From the NCBI GenBank assembly GCA_026545225.1, contig CM048845.1:56148033-56212032 (forward strand): a stretch of 64,000 nucleotides of DNA, in the 5' to 3' direction. The notes under the pieces are model-generated. The model was not told the DNA's origin and searched no databases. It saw only the letters and a list, made by a program, of their open reading frames with translations. This DNA comes from Cornus controversa (lineage: Eukaryota; Streptophyta; Magnoliopsida; Cornales; Cornaceae). Position numbers and translations under genes: made by a program. Of this stretch, positions 57,003-64,000 are shown in pieces; within the stretch, counting starts at the first letter, position 1, and the number at the start of each line of letters is the position of its first letter.

Positions 57003-58044
57003 GTAAGTCTGATATTTCGTTGTCTTTTTTTTTTCTGTGGTAGTTCTTTATAATGTTTAAAAATCTAATCTATGGTTGTTAAATATACTGTTTTATTTAC
57101 CTGTCAATGGTGCTCTCTGAGTTTTAGAAATGATATCCACTATTACTCGAGTCAAATTCTACTAATCAATAAAATTAGTTAGTGATTTCAATACACTAAG
57201 TGGTCAGTGATTTCAATACATATTATATTGCATTTGCTTTTGTTTTTTGAAACTCCAGAAACAATTACACTTTGTAAAAAAATTACTCTAATATTGCGAT
57301 AATCTCGTGGCTTCATCAAAGCTAGCTCTTTGTTCATTGTGAGTAAAACAGAGGATAACAAAAGAAAGTGGAATTGGACAACCACCATTTTGTCCCCAAC
57401 TGCTGGTAAGATTCTGTTTTTTTTTTTTTTCCTTCCTTTCTTTTTCACTGTTCTATCTGCAATCAAACCGGAGAATAAAGAAATTTGGTATTAAATCCTG
57501 ATTTTTTTCCCCAACTGCTGCTAAGATTATGTTCCTTTTTTTTATCCCTCCAACTCTTTTCCATTGTTCATTCTGCTATCAAACTGAAGAATAAAGAAAT
57601 TTGGTATTCAATCATGATTTAGCAATAAAATGACAAGGCACATTTGATTGTGATTTTGTCTATCACTCTGCTAATGAAGTCTTTGCATGACTTTACATGA
57701 CCTGAAGGTGGAAAGTGAGCCTGTTTATGGACATTTGCCTATATTCTTGAAATTTATCACCATCTTCGACTCTTCCTATCTTTTTGTATAGACAGAATTT
57801 GTTATGAACTAACACTACTACACCTTGAAATTCTCTCTACCTTATAGGGACATTGGGAGCTGAATAAAGATCAATAAATCTAAACTCTACTCTGTGTTGG
57901 AAATTTCAAATTGCTACTCATTTTTTTCTTATTTTCTAGTGTCATCAACAAAACGTTAGAGAAATTTTAGGAATTGTGTGATTGAAGTGAAAATGACCAC
58001 TTTGCAAGTTTATCGTAAAATATTTTTGGAATTGTGTGATTGAA

Positions 58045-58206
58045 TTGGTGCGATGGCAAGTGCCTTCGCCCAAAAGCGATAAGTCTCGGATTCGAGATTT
58101 GGAAGCAGCCTCTCCAAAAATGGGGGTAAGACTAGCCAACATCTACCTCTCTCAAATCCCGCTTTCAAACCCCGCTCAAGCGGGAGCCTTATGCACGTTT
58201 TTTTTT
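58045..58206 (+). mobile_element. tRNA-derived SINE with T tail, about 160 bp
   Basis: Pol III A-box-like TGGTGCGATGGCAAGTG at the start and B-box-like CTCGGATTCGAGATT about 35 bp on. It ends in a T run and is flanked by the exact 13-bp duplication TTGTGTGATTGAA (58032-58044 and 58207-58219). The layout resembles Au-type plant SINEs, which end in short T runs. Non-coding. Confidence 0.85.
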
Positions 58207-58628
58207 TTGTGTGATTGAACTCAAGAAAGCATCACCTAAATTAGAATATAGTTTTCCATGAAGTTTTCTCCACACAGCATTCATTATTTTTGATTGAGTC
58301 ATTTCTCAACAAGTGGGTATGGTTCTACCTAAAATATTAAGGGCTTTTTTTTCCTCTACATGTATATTGTCTTATAAACCTTTGTCCACATTCTCACATA
58401 TCTATAATTCTGATAATAGAATTCTGACAAGAGTAAGGAAATGATGGAATCCTCTTTGTGTTGGCATAAAAATATAATAAGAACTATCGATTATTATAAT
58501 ACTTACACACACATATACCTTTAACAATTATGATATTCAAAGATACATATACTATCAACTAGTATCACTATATACCTTTGAAAATTAAGCAATTGGAAAT
58601 TAAATTATCTCTCTCTTTTCTCTTTCAG

Positions 58629-58675
58629 GATGGTCATTGTCAGGAATGGATGAATGTAGAATAATGCTGCAGTAG
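58629..58675 (+). CDS. Candidate terminal exon of the gene remnant
   Basis: Follows TCTTTCAG|. In phase with the exon at 56941-57002 it reads GWSLSGMDECRIMLQ and a stop TAG at 58673-58675. Together with 51424-51629 and 56941-57002 it would give a C-terminal tail unlike that of the two intact kinases. Whether the locus is still expressed is unknown, since its kinase part is decayed. Confidence 0.4.
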
Positions 58676-59301
58676 AGTTGCTCTTCGATAAATTATTGTA
58701 ATCATCATTAGTAGTACCAGAGCTCATAAGCCTCTTTTCTTTTATGCATCAGTGTGAAATATCCTCTAAGAATTTCATGCATGAGGCGGCGAGTCTCACA
58801 CATAAAACACAATGAGTACCCATTAAGTGTTCCTATTTACTAGCACAACGTTTGACAATTCAGTACTAGGACATTAATATGTGTTCAATTAACTGTTTAA
58901 TAACTTTTTCATTTTTAGTCATAAAAATAAAATTCTTAATCTCACTCTTTCTTCATTAAAAGTTACATCAAATGCATCCAATGGATGTAAAACTTTCTGT
59001 CTATGAATTCTGTCTACGAATTCTGTTTGAGTAGCATTACCCTTAAATTTTTACTAAAACTAATATTACAATAAAAATTTCCTACAATAAAAGCCCCATG
59101 CTCAGATTAAATTTGGTGTTATTTATTTATTTATTTTTTCAAATTTAATTACCTTTTATAGGTGTTGAAAAACCCCTTAGATAGTTTTACCCTACTTCTT
59201 TATTTTCAAATACAACATAAAAGAATTTTAATATTACATTTCTAATCATTTATTTGGAGTGCATTATACGAACACCCACTTGCGACTATTTACAAAACCT
59301 T

Positions 59302-59528
59302 GATTATTATTATTATTATTATTTTGATAACTAGGGTGTATGAGGCTTTGCCTCGACTAATTCCAAGGACTCAAGAAGGGCGCCTCCCCATTCCGGACTA
59401 GGTAAGTCGTGGAGTATGATTACGAAGACTGTCCCAAGAAATTGTTTGCATTTTAGAAAAGTCGAACATCAAAGATGATGCTTCATGAGGCACAAGGATC
59501 ACCTCACATTTGAACCAACTCCTTGAGG
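59302..59528 (-). mobile_element. SINE-like retroposon with (AAT)n tail, about 227 bp
   Basis: Flanked by the exact 12-bp duplication TTACAAAACCTT (59290-59301 and 59529-59540). On the minus strand it begins CCTCAAGGAGTTGGTTCAAAT, which contains a B-box-like GGTTCAAAT, and ends in a (AAT)n tract (plus 59302-59322). The head looks shortened, as no clear A box is seen. Non-coding. Confidence 0.7.
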
Positions 59529-60855
59529 TTACAAAACCTTCATTATGAATAAAATTTAATTGCAAAAGAATTCTTTAATATACAAATTTAAACAAGATGT
59601 TCCCTTAAATTGATGCTATAGCATATCACCACATTCAATTATCAAACAACAATTGTACAATTTTTCCATCCGAGGGATATAAGTTTCAATTAGGTGACAA
59701 CTTACAAAAGCTATATTGCTCTACTTAAGTTTATACAATAATAGACTCGCCTTGTGAACTTTGTATCAAACTAACAAAACCTTCATTATAAATAAGAGTT
59801 AATTGAATATGTACTATACAAATTTTAACAAGTCTCCTTAAATGGTTGATATTGCATATTATCACGTTCAATTATACGAGAAATATCTTGCCCGTAGATA
59901 TTTAGTGAACTAGGCATACCACTAGCCAATCAAAATGCATCATTTAGTGAAAATGTTTTCACTTATATATGAAAACTGTTCTCAACAAATTAAAATAGTG
60001 ATTTTTCATTGGTCGGATATATCAATAACGTGACATGCCTGTCGCCAAATATCTATTCATCTCTTGCAAATTTTTCAATATTTGAGGGAATTAAGTTTTA
60101 ATTCACGAGACCATTTAGATATGCTTTACGGTAGAAGGAGTTTTTCACAATTAACTGTGAATTGAAGTTTAATAGAATCTAATGTGAAAATATCATTTCA
60201 TATTTATTTTTTCTTTTTGATTTTTGTTCATTTCTTTTCTCACAAAGTTATACTACATATGAGTTGATTTTGGCGGGACCCATGATTTCAATGGACTAGA
60301 TTTTCTGATCACAAAACCTTCGATATGTAAGAAGTGTTGAGCATGACTAAGTCAATATTTGGACTCACACGGTAATGTTGTACCATATATACATGACCGT
60401 TATTCCGTTTAAATTAAACTTTGAAATCGCTTCATAGAAACGCGTCTGCTAACGGGGAAAAGCTAAATATCAGAAATTGCAAGGAAACAAACCCTGATTC
60501 GAAATCCTAAGTCGAATAAGATTGTGTAAACGCTAAGAATTAGATTGTCGGTCGTTTCTGGGTTTTAATCTTATCGAGACCCTAACTAGAAATCCTAATT
60601 CGAATAAGATTGTTTAAACGCTAAGAATAAGATTGTCGGTCATTTTTTTGTCCTTCAAAACCTTAGCCCTTGCTGGGTTTTAATTTTCTCGAAACCCTAA
60701 ATCGAAATTCCACCAGCTCTGTTACATTCCAATTTCCTCTCTCAATATATCATATATATATATATATATATAGTCGTGTATAAACCCTAATTTCAAGAAG
60801 CATTTTAAAATTCGTGGAAGTATATTGGTGAAGGAAGAAAGAGAAGAGGTCAGTG

Positions 60856-60861
60856 ATGTGA
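60856..60861 (+). promoter_or_regulatory. Start-stop minimal uORF (ATGTGA) before kinase copy 2
   Basis: Same element as at 48688-48693, ending 8 bases before the main ATG at 60870. Retained although the surrounding leader has several substitutions. Confidence 0.5.
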
Positions 60862-60869
60862 AGAAAAAA

Positions 60870-62135
60870 ATGAAGAGAAAGCATGAACATGACCTTCAAG
60901 AGAAGGTTGAGCAGAAGAGTGTGTGTAAACTTGGAGATGGAGTGGCATGGTTCAGAGGTGCAATGATAGGCAAAGGAAGTTACGGGTCAGTTTATTTTGC
61001 GAATTTGAAGAAACCCAGATTGCGATATAGCTATTTGCCATCGGCTATTGCTGTAAAATCTGCTGAGATCTCTGTATCAGGTTCAATCCAGAAGGAGAGA
61101 GAGGTTTTAAGTAACATCCAATGGTGCCCTTATATTATTCGATGCTTTGGGGATGAGATTACCACGAGTGAGAATGGTGAGATGGTCTATAATTTGTTGT
61201 TGGAGTTTGGCTCTGGAGGAACCCTAGCTGGTTTGATTAAGAAATCGAGCGGTTGTGGGTTGCCTGAATCCGATGTTAGGGGTTATACGAGGTCCATTCT
61301 TCGAGGGCTTAATCGCGTTCATGAGTGTGGTTATGTTCACTGTGATATAAAGCCTGAGAACATACTACTTGTGCCTATTACTACAGGTGGTGTTACCAAA
61401 TTTAAGGCAAAGATTGGTGATTTTGGGTTGGCAAAGAGGGTGGAAAACAACAAGAAGAGAAAGTTGGATCCTTACTTGAGAGGCACTCCAATATATTTGT
61501 CGCCTGAAGCTGTGGTTGATAACATTCAAGAGCCTCCCTCTGATATTTGGGCTCTTGGCTGTATTGTGCTTGAGATGCTAACAGGGAAGCCGCCTTGGGA
61601 TACGAAACAAGATCAGGATGCCGAGTCCCTTCTACGTCAGATTGGTAAAGGGCGTAAATTGCCTACAATTCCAAGTGAGATATCAAAAGAGGGGAAGGAT
61701 TTCTTGAAGGGTTGTTTTGTGAGGAAGGCCAAGTTTAGATTGACAGCTGAAATGCTATTAAACCACCCTTTTGTAGAAGGATTAGTTGATAATGATGGAG
61801 AAGTTGAACAGGAGGACGAGGTCTTTAATGTGAAGTTTTCATTTCCGTTCTCTGAGAATGATGATGAGCTCAGTTACACCTTCTCTGATGATTGGAGCTT
61901 CATATCTGAAGGGGAATCCTTCTATTCTTCGTCAGAAGAAGATGTAGAGGAGATGGATAATGAAGTGGTTTCTAGTTTTGCTGAAGAAGACACATCAGAA
62001 GTTCAAGAAAGAGTAGACATTACAAAGTCCAGGAATGCACCTGGACTTGACGATATAGCTAAAACATTAATACAGGTTTCATCAAACAAAATGCAGCAGT
62101 GTCCAATTACTTTTACCATTCCTGCTGGAGTATAG
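60870..62135 (+). CDS. MEKK-type MAP kinase kinase kinase, MAPKKK17/18-like (copy 2)
   Basis: An intronless 421-residue kinase, about 33 differences by eye from copy 1 (near 92% identity). The start chosen is the ATG of MKRKHEHD, matching copy 1; an upstream in-frame extension from 60825 begins with TTG, not ATG, and is not used. Catalytic parts are all present: GKGSYGSVY, IAVKSAE, HCDIKPEN, GDFGLAKR, GTPIYLSPE. Differences are scattered in the kinase domain (for example S92C, H149R, L241P relative to copy 1) and denser in the acidic C-terminal tail (VDLSF to VKFSF; SSD to SY). Expected role is activation of MAP kinase kinases in stress or hormone signalling, by family only. Its promoter lacks the copia nest, so the copies may differ in expression. 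Confidence 0.9.
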   Translation: MKRKHEHDLQEKVEQKSVCKLGDGVAWFRGAMIGKGSYGSVYFANLKKPRLRYSYLPSAIAVKSAEISVSGSIQKEREVLSNIQWCPYIIRCFGDEITTSENGEMVYNLLLEFGSGGTLAGLIKKSSGCGLPESDVRGYTRSILRGLNRVHECGYVHCDIKPENILLVPITTGGVTKFKAKIGDFGLAKRVENNKKRKLDPYLRGTPIYLSPEAVVDNIQEPPSDIWALGCIVLEMLTGKPPWDTKQDQDAESLLRQIGKGRKLPTIPSEISKEGKDFLKGCFVRKAKFRLTAEMLLNHPFVEGLVDNDGEVEQEDEVFNVKFSFPFSENDDELSYTFSDDWSFISEGESFYSSSEEDVEEMDNEVVSSFAEEDTSEVQERVDITKSRNAPGLDDIAKTLIQVSSNKMQQCPITFTIPAGV

Positions 62136-62171
62136 CACTTGTAGTGTTGGTACCACTTGTAGTGTTGGTAC
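62136..62171. repeat. 18-bp tandem repeat in the 3' UTR of kinase copy 2
   Basis: CACTTGTAGTGTTGGTAC occurs twice in a row directly after the stop codon; copy 1 has a single diverged version. Confidence 0.9.
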
Positions 62172-62814
62172 ATTGAGTCACTCTCTCTTTACAAGTATAT
62201 TTAGACATCATTTTGCAATAGCTTTCTTACTGTAAAGTTAAAATTCTAGCAAATATGATTCTTTTCAATATATAATAGACACAGCATTTAAGTCTGTTAT
62301 AATTGTATTTCTTCCATTTCTAAGGAACCAGGCAGTTTAATTAATTGTGGACATGGATATTATAATTGATTGTTACCTCCCAGGAATTCTTGAGGAACCC
62401 ATCACACATATTTAGAATCAAATATTTTCTTCAAAACTGTCAGCAATAATTTCTCTCTCTCTCTGTCTCTCTCTCTCTCTCTCCTAGAAGAAATGAATTT
62501 TCTTTCTTTTGCATCCTACAAGTAAATAAATGTCTATCCACTTCCATTTTTTATTGGAACGGTCTAGGAACTTTTAAGGATCTTAGGTCACCTGTATTAA
62601 TATATTGCATTTTGACAATGCTGTCTGGTTATGTGCTTGTCTCACCCGGCAAGTTTAGAATGATTATGCCAATATAAGAAAATATGAAATTTATCCATCT
62701 TGAATTGTCTTAGCTAACTAGTTCTACTAAATTGCTATCATAAGATTGATGAAAATATGAAATTTATCCATCATGACGATCTTACTGAAACCGTGTACAT
62801 GGCTTAATCTCTTA
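62172..62814. other. 3' flank of kinase copy 2
   Basis: Duplicated with the flank of copy 1 except for about 62450-62640, which includes a (CT)n run at 62450-62482. No gene is supported. Confidence 0.5.
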
Positions 62815-64000
62815 GTTTGAGTCCAAGGAGGAGTGTGTTTGTCACCTTAGGAAGTCTAGTTATGGACTCACACAGTCACCTCGTGCATGGTTTGATAAAT
62901 TTAGCCAGGCGGTGGTTGCTCATGACATGACTAGAAGTTAGGTTGATCATTTAGTTTTCTTTAGAAAGACAAAGTGTGTCATTGTGATTTTGGTGGTCTA
63001 TGTGGATGATATTGTCATTACTGGGAGTGACAAGAATTGGATTTAGACCTTGATTCATCATTTAGGTTCAAATTTTCTCACTAAAGATTTGGGCAAGCTT
63101 CGATATTTTCTTGGTATTGAGGTTGCGAGATCAAAGAAAGACATTTGTTTATCTCAGAGAAAATATACTCTTGATCTTTTAAGTGATACAGTTATCTTGG
63201 CCCAATATACAACAACACCCACGGAGACTAATATGAAGCTATTGTCTGATGTCGGTGACTTGTTTGATGTTCCAGAGATGTGCAGACGACTTATAGGCAA
63301 GTTGATTTATCTAACCATTACTTATTCAGATATTGCCTATGTAGTCAGTGTTGAGAGTCAATTTATGGCCAGCCCATGAGTCTCTCACATGGATGAGGTT
63401 ATACGTATTCTGAAGTATCTTAAAGGAGCTTCGGGTCATGGCACATTGAGGGTTACACTAATGCTGCTTGGACAAGCTCTTCTTCAGACAGACGGTTAAT
63501 GACTGGTTACTGCACTTTTGTAGGCGGCAATCTAATAACTTGGAAAAGTAAGAAGTAGTCGGTTGTGGCGCGGTCGAGTGCTGAAGCTGAGTACCATGCA
63601 ATGGCTCATACTTCCTATGAGCTATCTTGGTTCAGAACTCTATTACAAGAGTTTGGTTTTCAGTTCAAGACCCATCTCTTCTCTATTGTGATAACCAGGC
63701 AGCAATTCACATTGCTAATAACCCGGTTTTCCATGACCAAACCAAGCATATTGAAGTTGATTGTCATTTCATTTGTTCTAAGGTGACTTCCAAAGAAATT
63801 GTGACTTCATTTGTATTGTCTGGTAATTAATTAGCAGATATCTTTACTAAGACCCTTTCAAAGCATGCCATCGATTCTATCTACAGCAAGCTAGGAGTTG
63901 TTGACATCTATTCTCCGGCTTGAGGGGGAGTGTCATGAATACATCTAATGATTAGTTGGTCCTTAATTAGGGCCATAATTATTCCTTTCCATAAATTATT
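62815..64000 (+). mobile_element. Ty1/copia element, 3' part: RT, RNase H, purine tract and LTR start
   Basis: Plus-strand frames give SYGLTQSPRAWFDKF, VYVDDIVITGSD (RT), LGKLRYFLGIEVARSKKDIC, then [19 protein letters not shown] (RNase H), as in Ty1/copia pol ends. The purine tract TTGAGGGGGAG (63920-63930) is followed by an LTR starting TGTCATGAATAC at 63931 that runs off the window. Different LTR from the copia element at 34229-47563. Broken, with several breaks. Confidence 0.85.
63931..64000 (+). repeat. Start of copia 3' LTR
   Basis: TGTCATGAATAC directly after the purine tract; the rest lies outside the window. Confidence 0.75.

Larger units (their letters stand above)
58840..60869 (+). 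promoter_or_regulatory. Upstream region of kinase copy 2
   Basis: Aligns in order with about 32050-32400, 33770-34130 and 47890-48700 upstream of copy 1, so it shows that region without the copia nest and the inverted-repeat element. It has its own SINE-like insertion at 59302-59528 and a local duplication of the CTAAGAATAAGATTGTCGGTC-type sequence at about 60530-60640. A (TA)n run lies at 60750-60771. Confidence 0.55.

Noticed and set aside
60825-60869. N-terminal extension of kinase copy 2
   Set aside because: The extension starts with TTG, not ATG, and copy 1 lacks an equivalent; the shared ATG of MKRK is the better start.
1-64000. tRNA, rRNA or known structural RNA genes
   Set aside because: Only tRNA-derived SINE boxes and primer-site words were found; no complete tRNA cloverleaf could be supported by reading.

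Overview
The window is nuclear DNA of a flowering plant, most likely a eudicot. It is AT-rich, gene-poor and dominated by nested LTR retrotransposons, with smaller DNA transposons, one LINE tail and two SINE-like insertions. Two complete host genes are visible. Both are intronless MEKK-type MAP kinase kinase kinases of the plant MAPKKK17/18-like kind, about 92% identical by eye (48701-49969 and 60870-62135). They sit in a tandem segmental duplication. A decayed third paralog lies between them at 51005-51629, followed by two phase-compatible downstream exon candidates.

Left part (1-30816). The base layer is a non-coding, minus-strand LTR element (internal region 1-1381 plus 17433-18394/18523; 5' LTR 18524-21459). 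A plus-strand LTR copy of the same broad family (1382-17432, target duplication CAAAG) sits inside it. That copy is split by an Athila-type Ty3/gypsy composite (2990-16240, target duplication GTCGG). The Athila composite has LTRs that start and end TGAT...ATCA, a pol region, and two copies of an env-position ORF. From 18.4 to 30.8 kb lies a pile of roughly 2.6-3.0 kb LTRs of one family in both orientations.

Middle part (30817-48700). The promoter side of kinase copy 1 carries a tandem terminal-inverted-repeat element (32406-33551). It also carries a minus-strand Ty1/copia element (34229-47563) into which three solo LTRs of the same long-LTR family have inserted, each with a 5-bp target duplication (GAAGG, ACAGC, ATAGT).

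Right part (48701-64000). This holds the kinase genes, the decayed paralog, a hAT-like MITE with an 8-bp duplication, a 5'-truncated LINE with a 12-bp duplication, two SINE-like insertions, and the 3' part of another copia element with the start of its LTR.

The most unusual signal is in the long LTRs. At one homologous place each LTR carries an array of short self-complementary motifs. The motif differs between copies (CGATYRATCG, CGATGCATCG, AGTCGACT, CGCACGATCG types) while the intervening spacer stays alignable. A related array sits in the unrelated Athila element. At a second place each LTR carries a tandem hairpin array whose loop is constant but whose stems change from unit to unit with compensating changes. 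Both look like rapidly changing inverted-repeat modules. They are inferred from by-eye alignment only.
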